Assembly: GCF_026914265.1 (NCBI RefSeq)
Contig: NC_069136.1
Location: forward strand, 57,101,492 to 57,165,491
DNA length: 64,000 nt
Reading direction: 5' to 3'
From: Mya arenaria
Taxonomy: Eukaryota; Mollusca; Bivalvia; Myida; Myidae
Shown in pieces: positions 1 to 11,127 of the stretch. How positions within the stretch are numbered: position 1 is the first letter of the stretch; each line of letters opens with the position of its first letter. A program made the position numbers and the translations under genes. The notes beneath the pieces were generated by a model. It was not told the DNA's origin. It searched no databases and saw nothing but the letters and a program-made list of their open reading frames with translations.

Positions 1-45
1 GCACCAGTCTCTTCGGAGGCGTGGGTTCGAATCCCACAGCTGCCA
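1..45 (+). tRNA. tRNA-Leu(TAG), 3' part only
   Basis: The 3' half of a tRNA-Leu is cut by the window edge: variable arm, T arm with the GGTTCGAATCC B box, and 3' acceptor strand. Compared with the other copies, one base just after the T stem (start of the 3' acceptor strand) is A instead of C, which would lose one acceptor-stem pair. The anticodon lies outside the window; TAG is inferred from the array order. Confidence 0.8.
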
Positions 46-356
46 CATTTCTTTTACATAGTCTTAATAGATAGGCCAAGGTTGTGGAAGTTATCAGCCT
101 GCTTTGAGGGGTTCGGGTGTGGGTTCGGCCATTTATTTGATTATTTCAAATATGTATTTATGCATTGAAGAATTTCTAAAAAGTCAGTTTATACCCATGT
201 GTAACATTGAGAAGTTCATAAATATCCATATTTTCGCAAACTCCTACACCAAATAAGGCGAGTAGATTTAAATTGTGTCTCTTAACTTTATTTTGTAACG
301 CAGTGTTTGTTATAATTGTCAAGATAAGGCTTAAAACTTTACATTTCAAAATATAC

Positions 357-430
357 TGGCCAGTGTGGGGGTCGAACCCACGACATTCGCGTTATTAGCA
401 CGACGCTCTAACCGACTGAGCTAACCGGCC
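357..430 (-). tRNA. tRNA-Ile(AAT)
   Basis: 74-nt cloverleaf on the minus strand. The acceptor arms GGCCGGT and ACTGGCC pair fully with one G-T, the T stem GTGGG/CCCAC is perfect, and the seven-base anticodon loop CTAATAA gives AAT (read as inosine at the wobble position). No intron. A TTTT run follows on the minus strand as terminator. Confidence 0.95.
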
Positions 431-676
431 TAGTTGCTTTCCAAATACATTTGTAATAATTTATTGTGAATACTCAATTGTTACACTGCCCATTAAAATA
501 AGCATGCTTCTTGTTACAATAACTATGGAAATGGTCAACGTACTTTAGCAAATGTGTACTGCTTCATTTCTTTTCTATTTAAAGGTTGTCTTTGTGCTCT
601 GTGATATAAATGTTATTGTAGTATTGATGAAATGGATATAATATACCTAGCTGATTTCCTTTGATAAAATATTTAG

Positions 677-758
677 TGGCAGCGGTGGGATTCGAACCCA
701 CGCCTCCGAAGAGACTGGTGCCTTAAACCAGCGCCTTAGACCGCTCGGCCACGCTACC
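677..758 (-). tRNA. tRNA-Leu(AAG)
   Basis: 82-nt class II tRNA on the minus strand with the long variable arm of tRNA-Leu. The anticodon loop TTAAGGC between CTGGT and ACCAG gives AAG. It is identical to the Leu(TAG) gene of the array except at wobble position 34. A divergent spacer of about 138 bp separates it from the next Leu(TAG) gene. Confidence 0.95.
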
Positions 759-896
759 TGTTAACATACGCCGACTGTTATTGATTGTATGTAGTATACA
801 TGTATATGTTAACAATACGGGTGTTACATTTGCGTAGTTAAAGATACAATACCGAATAAGATAGAACTAAGTATAAACCTCTGATTGAAATGTGAA

Positions 897-978
897 GGTA
901 GCGTGGCCGAGCGGTCTAAGGCGCTGGTTTTAGGCACCAGTCTCTTCGGAGGCGTGGGTTCGAATCCCACCGCTGCCA
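897..978 (+). tRNA. tRNA-Leu(TAG)
   Basis: 82-nt class II tRNA. Anticodon loop TTTAGGC between CTGGT and ACCAG gives TAG. D loop with GG, long variable arm, perfect T stem GTGGG/CCCAC and acceptor stem closed by a T-G and Watson-Crick pairs. A five-T run follows within 15 bp. Confidence 0.95.
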
Positions 979-1290
979 CATTTCTTTTTACATAGTCTTA
1001 ATAAATAGGCCAAGGTTGTGGAAGTTATCAGCCTACTTTTAGGGGTTCGGGTGTGGGTTCGGCCATTTATTTGATTATTTCAAATATGTATTTATGCATT
1101 GAAGAATTTCTAAATAGTCTGTTTATACCCATGTGTAACATTGAGAAGTTCATAAATATCCATATTTTCGCAAACTCCTACACCAAATAAGGCGAGTAGA
1201 TTTAAATTGTGTCTCTTATCTTTATTTTGTAACGCAGTGTTTGTTATAATTGTCAAGAAAAGGCTTAAAACTTTACATTTCAAAATATAC

Positions 1291-1364
1291 TGGCCAGTGT
1301 GGGGGTCGAACCCACGACATTCGCGTTATTAGCACGACGCTCTAACCGACTGAGCTAACCGGCC
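1291..1364 (-). tRNA. tRNA-Ile(AAT)
   Basis: Same 74-nt gene as at 357-430, unit 1 of the array; no base change in the mature region. Confidence 0.95.
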
Positions 1365-1610
1365 TTGTTGCTTTCCATTTACATTTGTAATAATTTATTT
1401 TGAATACTCAATTGTTACACTGCCCATTAAAATAAGCATGCTTCTTGTTACAATAACTATGGAAATGGTCAACGTACTTTAGCAAATGTGTACTGCTTCA
1501 TTTCTTTCCTATTTAAAGGTTGTCTTTGTGCCCTGTGATATAAATGTTATTGTAGTATTGATGAAATAGATATAATATACCTAGCTGATTTCCGTTGATA
1601 AAATATTTAG

Positions 1611-1692
1611 TGGCAGCGGTGGGATTCGAACCCACGCCTCCGAAGAGACTGGTGCCTTAAACCAGCGCCTTAGACCGCTCGGCCACGCTACC
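1611..1692 (-). tRNA. tRNA-Leu(AAG)
   Basis: Same 82-nt gene as at 677-758, with AAG in the anticodon loop and an intact cloverleaf. Confidence 0.95.
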
Positions 1693-1830
1693 TGTTAACA
1701 TACGCCGACTGTTATTGATTGTATGTAGTATACATGTATATGTTAACAATACGGGTGTTACATTCGCGTAGTTAAAGATACAATACCGAATAAGATAAAA
1801 CTAAGTATAAACCTCTGATTGAAATGTGAA

Positions 1831-1912
1831 GGTAGCGTGGCCGAGCGGTCTAAGGCGCTGGTTTTAGGCACCAGTCTCTTCGGAGGCGTGGGTTCGAATC
1901 CCACCGCTGCCA
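1831..1912 (+). tRNA. tRNA-Leu(TAG)
   Basis: Identical to the copy at 897-978; followed by a five-T terminator run. Confidence 0.95.
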
Positions 1913-2224
1913 CATTTCTTTTTACATAGTCTTAATAAATAGGCCAAGGTTGTGGAAGTTATCAGCCTACTTTTAGGGGTTCGGGTGTGGGTTCGGCCAT
2001 TTATTTGATTATTTCAAATATGTATTTATGCATTGAAGAATTTCTAAATAGTCTGTTTATACCCATGTGTAACATTGAGAAGTTCATAAATATCCATATT
2101 TTCGCAAACTCCTACACCAAATAAGGCGAGTAGATTTAAATTGTGTCTCTTAACTTTATTTTGTAACGCAGTGTTTGTTATAATTGTCAAGAAAAGGCTT
2201 AAAACTTTACATTTCAAAATATCC

Positions 2225-2298
2225 TGGCCAGTGTGGGGGTCGAACCCACGACATTCGCGTTATTAGCACGACGCTCTAACCGACTGAGCTAACCGGCC
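2225..2298 (-). tRNA. tRNA-Ile(AAT)
   Basis: Same 74-nt tRNA-Ile gene, unit 2 of the array. Only the flank differs (atcc rather than atac just before the gene). Confidence 0.95.
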
Positions 2299-2544
2299 TT
2301 GTTGCTTTCCATTTACATTTGTAATAATTTATTGTGAATACTCAATTGTTACACTGCCCATTCAAATAAGCATGCTTCTTGTTACAATAACTATGGAAAT
2401 GGTCAACGTACTTTAGCAAATGTGTACTGCTTCATTTCTTTCCTATTTAAAGGTTGTCTTTGTGCCCTGTGATATAAATGTTATTGTAGTATTGATGAAA
2501 TAGATATAATATACCTAGCTGATTTCCGTTGATAAAATATTTAG

Positions 2545-2626
2545 TGGCAGCGGTGGGATTCGAACCCACGCCTCCGAAGAGACTGGTGCCTTAAACCAGC
2601 GCCTTAGACCGCTCGGCCACGCTACC
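2545..2626 (-). tRNA. tRNA-Leu(AAG)
   Basis: Intact 82-nt copy. The upstream flank reads cctcttaac instead of cctgttaac, a change shared only with the copy at 4538, which marks these two as sister copies. Confidence 0.95.
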
Positions 2627-2764
2627 TCTTAACATACGCCGACTGTTATTGATTGTATGTAGTATACATGTATATGTTAACAATACGGGTGTTACATTTG
2701 CGTAGTTAAAGATACAATACCGAATAAGATAAAACTAAGTATAAACCTCTGATTGAAATGTGAA

Positions 2765-2846
2765 GGTAGCGTGGCCGAGCGATCTAAGGCGCTGGTTTTA
2801 GGCACCAGTCTCTTCGGAGGCGTGGGTTCGAATCCCTCCGCTGCCA
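2765..2846 (+). tRNA. tRNA-Leu(TAG), variant copy with two arm changes
   Basis: Anticodon TAG and overall length are intact. Two changes hit conserved places: the D-loop GG becomes GA, and the 3' T-stem strand CCCAC becomes CCCTC, which breaks one T-stem pair. The D-loop change should weaken the D-loop/T-loop contact. The gene may be a decaying copy, although both Pol III box regions remain recognisable. The same two changes occur in the copy at 4758. Confidence 0.8.
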
Positions 2847-3157
2847 CATTTCTTTTTACATAGTCTTAATAGATAGGCCAAGGTTGTGGAAGTTATCAGC
2901 CTACTTTTAGGGGTTCGGGTGTGGGTTCGGCCATTTATTTGATTATTTCAAATATGTATTTATGCATTGAAGAATTTCTAAATAGTCTGTTTATACCCAT
3001 GTGTAACATTGAGAAGTTCATAAATATCCATATTTCGCAAACTCCTACACCAAATAAGGCGAGTAGATTTAAATTGTGTCTCTTAACTTTATTTTGTAAC
3101 GCAGTGTTTGTTATAATTGTCAAGATAAGGCTTAAAACTTTACATTTCAAAATATAC

Positions 3158-3231
3158 TGGCCAGTGTGGGGGTCGAACCCACGACATTCGCGTTATTAGC
3201 ACGACGCTCTAACCGACTGAGCTAACCGGCC
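3158..3231 (-). tRNA. tRNA-Ile(AAT)
   Basis: Intact 74-nt copy in unit 3. The LINE insertion begins 64 bp beyond its 5' end. Confidence 0.95.
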
Positions 3232-3295
3232 TTGTTGCTTTCCATTTACATTTGTAATAATTTATTGTGAATACTCAATTGTTACACTGCCCATT

Positions 3296-4350
3296 GTTTA
3301 AGAAAATTGTAAAACCAATTTTATTATATGGATGTGAAGTGTGGGGCTACGGAAATAATCATATTTTAGAAAAAGTACAGTTGAAATTTTTGAAGTATGT
3401 ACTAAATATTAAAAGCAGTACACCAAACTGTATGGTATATGGCGAAACCGGTGTAAAGCCATTGCAAATAGATATTGATACTCAGATGATCAGTTATTGG
3501 TCAAAGCTTATAGCCCCACACTGTACAAAACTTCCAGTATCTGTTTATTATGTTATGCTAAGTAGATATATGTATGACAATAGAATTAGATACAATGAAT
3601 TTCAATGGATAAAACATATACGAAACATATTTATTAAATGTGGTATGAATAATATTTGGGAAAGTCATGAGTTCCCAAACATATTATGGCTTAAAAGATC
3701 CGTTCAAATGAAATTATCCGATCTTTTCAAAAACGAGTGGTATTCTACTTTAAATACGTCAAGAAAATGTTGTAGCTATAGACTGTTTAAAGAGAATTTT
3801 GAATTCGAAGAATATTTAGTTAAAACACCTGCTAAGTTTTTAAAATATTTAGTTAAATTCAGAACAAGAAATAATAGACTACCAATTGAAGTAGGAAGCT
3901 GGAACAATATAGAACTGAATGATAGAAAATGCGAACTTTGTGATAAAAACAGTATTGGTGATGAATTTCATTAGTTATTAGAATGTAGCTATTTTGCCGA
4001 ATATAGAATAAGATTTATTGACAGACAATTATACCGATATCCTAATGTTTTGAAATTTAAAGATATTATGAATATCAATCCCAATGATTATATAAAATTC
4101 ATAAAATTATGTAAATTCCTCAAGTGTATTGTTAACAAATTTAGTATAAGAATGTAACACTATGTTCTCCTCCACATATATTTGTATATGTTTGATATTA
4201 AAGTTTCAATAACAAAAATACTCATATTTAGAAAATCTGTATTAATATGTCCAATATATTTTGTAAAGCCTCATAATGTTGTATTGTATATGTACCCATG
4301 CTCTTTTTGTCATGTACTTATGACATGAGTGATGTTAAATAAACTTGAAA
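3296..4350 (+). mobile_element. 5'-truncated LINE (non-LTR retrotransposon) inserted in the tRNA array
   Basis: This 1055-bp insertion is absent from the other units. It is flanked by a 5-bp duplication, CCATT, at 3291-3295 and 4351-4355. It encodes only the C-terminal end of a LINE reverse-transcriptase protein. Seen in frame are LLYGCEVWG, then FLKYVLNIKSSTPN and VYGETG, and a C-terminal cysteine cluster of the form C-x2-C ... GDEFH ... C. The frame runs from about 3297 to a TAG at 3972-3974; a further 60 codons in the same frame reach TAA at 4155-4157, so one nonsense change interrupts it. An AATAAA-like signal lies just before the 3' end and there is no poly(A) tail. The family is CR1/jockey-like by motif; I cannot be more exact. 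Low divergence and a visible target duplication suggest a fairly young insertion. Confidence 0.88.
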
Positions 4351-4537
4351 CCATTCAAATAAGCATGCTTCTTGTTACAATAACTATGGAAATGGTCAAC
4401 GTACTTTAGCAAATGTGTACTGCTTCATTTCTTTCCTATTTAAAGGTTGTCTTTGTGCCCTGTGATATAAATGTTATTGCAGTATTGATGAAATAGATAT
4501 AATATACCTAGCTGATTTCCGTTGATAAAATATTTAG

Positions 4538-4619
4538 TGGCAGCGGTGGGATTCGAACCCACGCCTCCGAAGAGACTGGTGCCTTAAACCAGCGCCTTAG
4601 ACCGCTCGGCCACGCTACC
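4538..4619 (-). tRNA. tRNA-Leu(AAG)
   Basis: Intact 82-nt copy downstream of the LINE in the interrupted unit. Shares the cctcttaac flank with the copy at 2545. Confidence 0.95.
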
Positions 4620-4757
4620 TCTTAACATACGCCGACTGTTATTGATTGTATGTAGTATACATGTATATGTTAACAATACGGGTGTTACATTCGCGTAGTT
4701 AAAGATACAATACCGAATAAGATAAAACTAAGTATAAACCTCTGATTGAAATGTGAA

Positions 4758-4839
4758 GGTAGCGTGGCCGAGCGATCTAAGGCGCTGGTTTTAGGCACCA
4801 GTCTCTTCGGAGGCGTGGGTTCGAATCCCTCCGCTGCCA
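4758..4839 (+). tRNA. tRNA-Leu(TAG), variant copy with two arm changes
   Basis: Carries the same D-loop GG-to-GA and T-stem CCCAC-to-CCCTC changes as 2765-2846. The pair arose by duplication of one already altered unit. Confidence 0.8.
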
Positions 4840-5151
4840 CATTTCTTTTTACATAGTCTTAATAGATAGGCCAAGGTTGTGGAAGTTATCAGCCTACTTT
4901 TAGGGGTTCGGGTGTGGGTTCGGCCATTTATTTGATTATTTCAAATATGTATTTATGCATTGAAGAATTTCTAAATAGTCTGTTTATACCCATGTGTAAC
5001 ATTGAGAAGTTCATAAATATCCATATTTTCGCAAACTCCTACACCAAATAAGGCGAGTAGATTTAAATTGTGTCTCTTAACTTTATTTTGTAACGCAGTG
5101 TTTGTTATAATTGTCAAGAAAAGGCTTAAAACTTTACATTTAAAAATATAC

Positions 5152-5225
5152 TGGCCAGTGTGGGGGTCGAACCCACGACATTCGCGTTATTAGCACGACG
5201 CTCTAACCGACTGAGCTAACCGGCC
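5152..5225 (-). tRNA. tRNA-Ile(AAT)
   Basis: Intact 74-nt copy in the last recognisable unit; the flanking spacer is slightly more diverged than in the other units. Confidence 0.95.
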
Positions 5226-5471
5226 TAGCTGCTTTTCAATTACATTTGTAATAATTTATTGTGAATACTCAATTGTTACACTACCCATTAAAATAAGCAT
5301 GCTTCTTGTTACAATAACTATGGAAATGGTCAACGTACTTTAGCAAATGTGTACTGCTTCATTTCTTTCCTATTTAAAGGTTGTCTTTGTGCCCTGTGAT
5401 ATAAATGTTATTGTAGTATTGATGAAATAGATATAATATACCTAGCTGATTTCCGTTGATAAAATATTTAG

Positions 5472-5553
5472 TGGCAGTGGTGGGATTCGAACCCACGCCT
5501 CCGAAGAGACTGGTGCCTTAAACCAGCGCCTTAGACCGCTCGGCCACGCTACC
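5472..5553 (-). tRNA. tRNA-Leu(AAG), last array copy
   Basis: 82-nt copy with AAG intact. One acceptor-stem base differs (tggcagtgg instead of tggcagcgg on the + strand), giving a C-A mismatch near the base of the acceptor stem. Probably still foldable. Confidence 0.88.
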
Positions 5554-5720
5554 TGTTAACATACTGTTTCCGTTTTCGATTATATCTAGTATGTAATAGT
5601 TTTATATTTACAATATTAGTGTTACAATCGCGTTGAGTTAATTACTTTACCTTATAAGATTTAACCTAAAAATAAACAATTAAAAACAGCAAAAAATAAG
5701 AAAAAACATTCAAATGTAAA

Positions 5721-5802
5721 GATAGCGCGGCCGAGCGGTCTAAGGCGCCGGTTTTAGGCAACAGCTTCTTTGGATGCGTGGGTTCGAATGCCACCGCTTC
5801 TA
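5721..5802 (+). pseudogene. tRNA-Leu(TAG) pseudogene
   Basis: 82-nt relic aligned end to end with the array's Leu(TAG). It still has the TAG loop, but changes in the acceptor, anticodon stem (CCGGT opposite AACAG), variable arm and T stem (CCCAC becomes GCCAC) break several pairs. The 3' end no longer matches the 5' strand. It marks the decayed right border of the array. Confidence 0.8.
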
Positions 5803-7019
5803 CTAAATATTTGATCATGTTAGCCCAGACGATGTCGACTCATTGAAGGATTACGAAATATACAGTACAATGAATTGCCCACATCATGTTCAATCAAGGT
5901 CATTCTCATTTCGACAAAATGTTTTCATATAGAAAAAAATGGTCAGTAATAGTAAAAAGATCAAACATCATTTGGTAGGTTACATTATATTTTTTATTAA
6001 TGTACGTAATGTCGTATTCTGGTCTATCTAATCGAGAGAGCATTTGGTTATTAGAATAAAGAAAAATTATGACATAAATCAAGCAAAAAATATCTATTGA
6101 AGCAACTAGTACGAAACATAGCCAAACAAATCAAGGTGTGAAATTCTTACCTGAGACCGCGAAAATGACATGCGCCAAGCAAACAAAATATTAAAACTTT
6201 GGACCGCGGAAATGACATCGACCTGGCGAAAAGTCGACCCTGGCGCATTCGGTCGATTTTTATATGAACATATAGTGAGTAAAAAACAGACCTTTACCAC
6301 CAGTTCGAGCCAACGAGGAAATTGAGCCAAGCGATATCAAGCCAACGGGTTTCGCCTGTAATTGCAAACTATAGACACAGCAATGGTTGTTGTTGCGATG
6401 GGTATCGAGCTTGATTCTCTAATATGCTTTGGTAAAATAAAAATCTTGGCTTATGACGTTCCATAGCGACACCTTCAATTAGTTATTCGATAAGTTACTC
6501 GCTCACATCAGAAGTTCACGTGCGAGTTAATTCTCAGACAGAAACATGTTCAAACATACACCATTCCGAGCAACGTTTTGGGATGCTGTAAATCAGCGTA
6601 CTATTACCGATCATAAAGACTTCACAACCATGTGATGCACCGTTACTTCGATACGGAATCGATACACTCACTCAAGTGCATCTAAATAACAGTGCCCCCA
6701 GATATCACATCCATTGTCCACACTGCGGAATACAGGAGGTACAGGTTGTCGATAAACCATACGAACACAACATTCCAATGTTCATGAACAAGAGGCACAA
6801 GAGGGCCTATGCTCTACTGGCATGGCTCTTGTGGTCATTTTCAATCCAGAGCATGTACGTATGAGAAATAGGCAACAAATATATAGTTCACTTTTTGTGT
6901 TTGGGTTAGCTAAAAAACGCATGTTCAACAACTGAGGACAGAAAGTGTTGTAAGCAGATTAGTTGCATGAACTATTTTAATATGTGCCCAGTAAAGGTAA
7001 TCTGAGGGTAAAAAATATT
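5803..7019. other. No gene seen
   Basis: No exon, RNA gene or clear repeat border is visible. A 62-codon reading frame at 6676-6864 contains one CPHC motif but has no recognisable domain or splice context, so I do not call it. Confidence 0.5.
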
Positions 7020-8230
7020 TGCTTTCAAAACTGTACTCGTGGTCAAAATTTCATTTCTGTAGCTTTAAAAATAAAAAAAAAGTTGGTCAAAAGGTCAAGG
7101 ACATCCGAAGACAACATTGATGCTCGTTTGCAAAACTGAGCACATGGTCAAAATTTCATTGTTGTAGCTTTAAAAATTAAAAAGTAAGTCAAAAAGGTGG
7201 GGCTTTTGCCAAAGGGGCATAATTTCAAATGTTTTGCTAGACGGTTATCATATGATGTTCCACAACAAATATCAAAGGTATGGGCCTTGTGGTTTGAAAC
7301 AAGAAGATTTTGGGGAATATTTCTTAAATAAGTTTCTAGGAAACTTGTGACCTCCGGGGCAGTGCCAGTTTTGACCAAAGAGGCATAATTTGAACAATGG
7401 TAGTGGACCACTAGATAAAGCCTTGTTCAAAATAGCAAGGTCTGCATAGCTGCTTCAGACAAAAAGGTTTTTAACATTTCCCAAGTTAAGTATACCAAAT
7501 CTGTGGACCCTGGGCGTGGCCAGTTATGACCTCAGGGGCATAATTTGAACAAACATTTACAAGCAATTGTGACTTTACATGTAAACTTGGCTAAAAATAG
7601 ACTTCGATTATGTAGACTTGGCTAAAAATAGACTAAGCTAAAAATAACATTTTTTTTATACTTTCAAGACCTATAATCTAGGCATGCATGGGCGGATCTG
7701 GCTCGTTTTCGGAAGGACCAAGCTCTAATGGATATCTATATACTGTACAAGTTTCATCGAGACACAATCAAAACTGAAGTCTGTATCGTGTTCACAAGCA
7801 ATTGTTTACACAATCGCATTTTTTATACTATCAAGACCCATAATCTAGGCATGCATGGGCGGATCTAGCTGGTTTTCGAAAGGAACCAAGCTCTAATGGA
7901 TATCTAGATACTGCACAAGTTTCATCGAGTTACAATCAAAACTGAAGACGGTATCGTGTTCACGAGCAATTGTTTACAGACGCACTGATTTTTTATACTT
8001 TCAATGCCCATAATCTAGGCATGCATGGGCGGATCTGGCTTGTTTTTAGTAAGGTGTCGAGCTCTACTGGATATCTAACTACAGTACAATTTTAATCGAG
8101 ATACAATCAAAACTGAAGACTGTATCGTGTTCACAAGAAATTGTTTACAGACGCACGGACGCACATACTACGTACCCATTACCATCGCATAAGCTCTTCT
8201 GGCCTTTGGTCAGTAGAGCTAAAAATCAGT
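7020..8230 (+). repeat. Dispersed bivalve-type repeat with three internal ~168-bp units
   Basis: Contains the phrases 'ggtcaaaatttcatt' and 'ggggcataattt', each more than once. From about 7640 to 8145 three tandem units occur; the marker ggcatgcatgggcgga lies at 7681, 7848 and 8018, giving periods of 167 and 170 bp. The 3' end has the GACGCACGGACGC run followed by a 'ctctggcctttgg ... gagct' style tail at about 8190-8220. No open reading frame of useful length is present. It looks like a decayed non-autonomous element; the family is unknown to me. Confidence 0.65.
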
Positions 8231-10970
8231 GTATAATTAAAGATGGATACTGGAGGACAGCCTAATATGTTATCATTAGTCGATCGCGAGGGAAATAAAC
8301 TTATCCCACCTCATGTTAACATTGGTTAGATCATATAGCATTATTATGTTATTGTCAAACAGCTGTCGAAACACCATCGGTATTCCACACGCAACATTCA
8401 GTGTGGGATGATAATCTTTGAATTTGCTATGAACTCAGAACATTAACAGCAGTGTATCAGAGGGTTCGACCCCAGATTGCACAGCCAGTGTGTCTCCTGT
8501 GAAATTTTACTAGGAAGAACCACAGATGGAAATAAATTCAGAAATGTTTGATAGGTTTGAATATTTTGATTTATATAAACATGAAGCATGAAAAAGAATG
8601 GAATCAAGTTTTTAAATATTTTATTATCAATAAACCTTTAAGGCAATAACAGATTGCACACATAACCGCCAATAAAAAATGTTGTGGGAAATGTGCAATA
8701 TTTTACAAGTGATGAAAAATGACCTAATGACACATCAAACATTCATTGAAACCATATTCTTTAATAAATATCCTCTTGAACTACTAGCAATCTGACAAAT
8801 TAAATGTATTCAATAACAACATATACACACAATAAGGGTTTTTGCCAGATTTTAACAATGTGCTTCGGAAGAGAGACAGTGTCATCGGTGGTAAGGCAGA
8901 AACTGCCACAATGTCTCGGACTGTGGAGGCCTTGAACATTATGAATAAGACAGAAAATGTTAGCAATTATGTTCCATTGAAGTAATATTAGGTGCCAAAT
9001 ATTTAAAGTTTGTATGTATTTATATTAGAAGTTTTATTCAAAACCAAAAAAACTATTTCAATCTTAAGCATTTCATTCTATAAAGGCAAAAATCTTTAGC
9101 TAAAACCCTTGACAATACACACTATAAAACAATGCATTCAAAGGAAATGAAGTCCTTTCATTTAAAGCATTACTCTGTTTAACAACATGATTTATCCAAT
9201 GATACGAAAACGGACACTTGCTGAAAGCTGTGAAATGTCAAATGTTTAGTGATGACTTACAAATAATTGTGATCTAAACATGAATGTGTAAAATCATTCT
9301 CATCTAGTTCAATTCAAAATACATACTGAATTTAAAAAAAGAAAATCACAATTTTTAAAAAACAGTTACGTGTTAATTTGAATATAAAAAACAAATCCAC
9401 GGTCTCAATGACTATGTTGAGGAACACAAATTGTAAAATTGAGAACCATTCCCATTACAATCAATATTGGATAATATACATGTCCTTTTATCTATATAGA
9501 AAGCTTCTATAATGTATTAACAATTTATAAAATTGTTGTTCTTTTTCAATCACAATCAAGACATTCACAAACATACTACATAATAATGTAATATCAAGAA
9601 TTTTGGTTGGATACTAGGTTTCATTTTAACAACTTTATTGAATTTTTGTACTGGCATAGCCAAGTAATCTTTGTTTAACATAGTCAATTACAGAATTTAT
9701 TTTGAATTATATATCATGAATATGGATACCGACTCGAAAAAGTGAGTGTACGATACATTCTACATTCGTTGATAAAGAGGGTCACATATTCTTATCATAT
9801 AAATACAGCCTTTGTGAAGCAACATAATAGGGTGGTTTATGAAGAACATACATGGAATGGATTTCAATCTGACTTCATGTTGAGTTTTGACATTGGCTAA
9901 TGAATAATGATGGTACGGCAAAAATGTTTTACAAAAACATAGTATGCTTATAATATTACAATGTGCTTACACTGCGGACCAAACAATATCCCAACATAAG
10001 CGTTCTTATCTTAGCCCTGAGTCAGAGAGTCTACATTAACTCATATGGCGGCCTGGAGGCTGTTTCATCCGGACTCTTAAGAGCAATTTTGTTCCTAAGA
10101 AGAGTCAAAATAACAGTGGAGTACTCTGTTACAATCATGGAACAAAATGGCTCCTACGATTTTTGATGAAAAAGCCCCTTAATTGATTCAAAGATTAGTC
10201 ATATCTTCAATCATCTTAAGTGTGAGAGAGATCTTAAATCTGTCAAAATGCCACAAATTGCAACCCGTTGATTTGATTACTTTCTCAAGTGTTTATTTTT
10301 AACAAGGTTTAAGTTTAAAGCTCACAAATATGTAGCAAAATAACAGATGTACGACACTAAAATAATTTCACTTTACCAAGTTCAAATTTTCAGCACGTCG
10401 GAATATATTACAAACTTTAATAAGAAATACACTTAAAAAGTCCTAGAGTCAAAATCCAAACACAAGTAGACTGTTACCAGGGCTGGTACAAAATCTAGAT
10501 TTTGCAAAACCCGTGCAGTACTATGTTCAATGCCAGTTATCGGTGGAAAAGTCATTCTTCAAACTTGGTGATCCAATGCGAACTTCTAATTTGATAACTG
10601 AATATATCCAGTGAAGTTCGTGCACTGGACAGTTGATGGCAATAATGTAACACAACTCATTTAAGTGACCTAGACTACATTTAACATCCCCATCATTGCA
10701 GGATTTTCTTCCTTGAACACCTTAGGCTTGTTCAGCATAAAAATCTTAGGAGCAATTTTAGAGGTTGGCCTATTTTAAGCATAAAAGATCCTTTGTTAGT
10801 TAATACAAGTACTTTCAATAAAGGCTTTTAAAATATGGTAATGTCCGACTGAAATGTAAGTTTTGAGGTTTGAGAATTTCTTACTGACTTCAACAAGACA
10901 CACAATGAAATTCAAACTCCATTCCAAGAAAAGTATTGAATGAACACTTATGTTAACTTAAAACTTAAGC
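8231..10970. other. No gene seen; AT-rich, possibly DNAJC3 3' flank
   Basis: AT-rich sequence with no supportable exon. A 67-codon frame at 9963-10166 overlaps a repeat-like phrase ('ggctgtttcatcc') and is not called. Part of this stretch could be an alternative long 3' UTR of DNAJC3; several TTTATT hexamers (AATAAA on the minus strand) occur, for example near 9634. Confidence 0.4.
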
Positions 10971-10976
10971 TTTATT
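10971..10976 (-). terminator. Candidate poly(A) signal of DNAJC3
   Basis: TTTATT on + is AATAAA on -, 152 bp past the DNAJC3 stop codon. It would give a short 3' UTR. Other hexamers lie further downstream, so the used site is not settled. Confidence 0.45.
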
Positions 10977-11127
10977 CAAGGTGCTCCTACGATTCTTGCT
11001 GAAACAGAGCACTAATACTAGCGATATACCTTCAGCAGCAATATTTCTTAGAACAAAAAACACTATGATGTAAGTTTGCAAGGTATGGTATATTAAAGAG
11101 TTATCACAGACATGTACGTGCACCAGA

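Larger units (their letters stand above)
1..5560. repeat. Tandem tRNA gene array, 934-bp units
   Basis: Near-identical units of 934 bp repeat from the left edge; tRNA-Leu(TAG) starts at 897, 1831 and 2765 are exactly 934 bp apart. Each unit carries Leu(TAG) on +, then Ile(AAT) and Leu(AAG) on -. Genes and spacers are both conserved, so the whole block was duplicated rather than the genes alone. Unit 3 is lengthened by a LINE at 3296-4350. The array is cut by the window start and decays after 5560. Each gene is followed by a run of four or more T on its own strand, fitting Pol III termination. Confidence 0.95.

Noticed and set aside
61-130. B-box-like ggggttcgggtgtgggttcg in each tRNA spacer
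   Set aside because: Resembles a T arm, but there is no cloverleaf, anticodon arm or acceptor pairing around it.
6676-6864. 62-codon frame with a CPHC motif
   Set aside because: One short motif, no domain match I recognise, no neighbouring exon or promoter signal.
9963-10166. 67-codon + strand frame
   Set aside because: Overlaps repeat-like phrases and has no recognisable protein feature.
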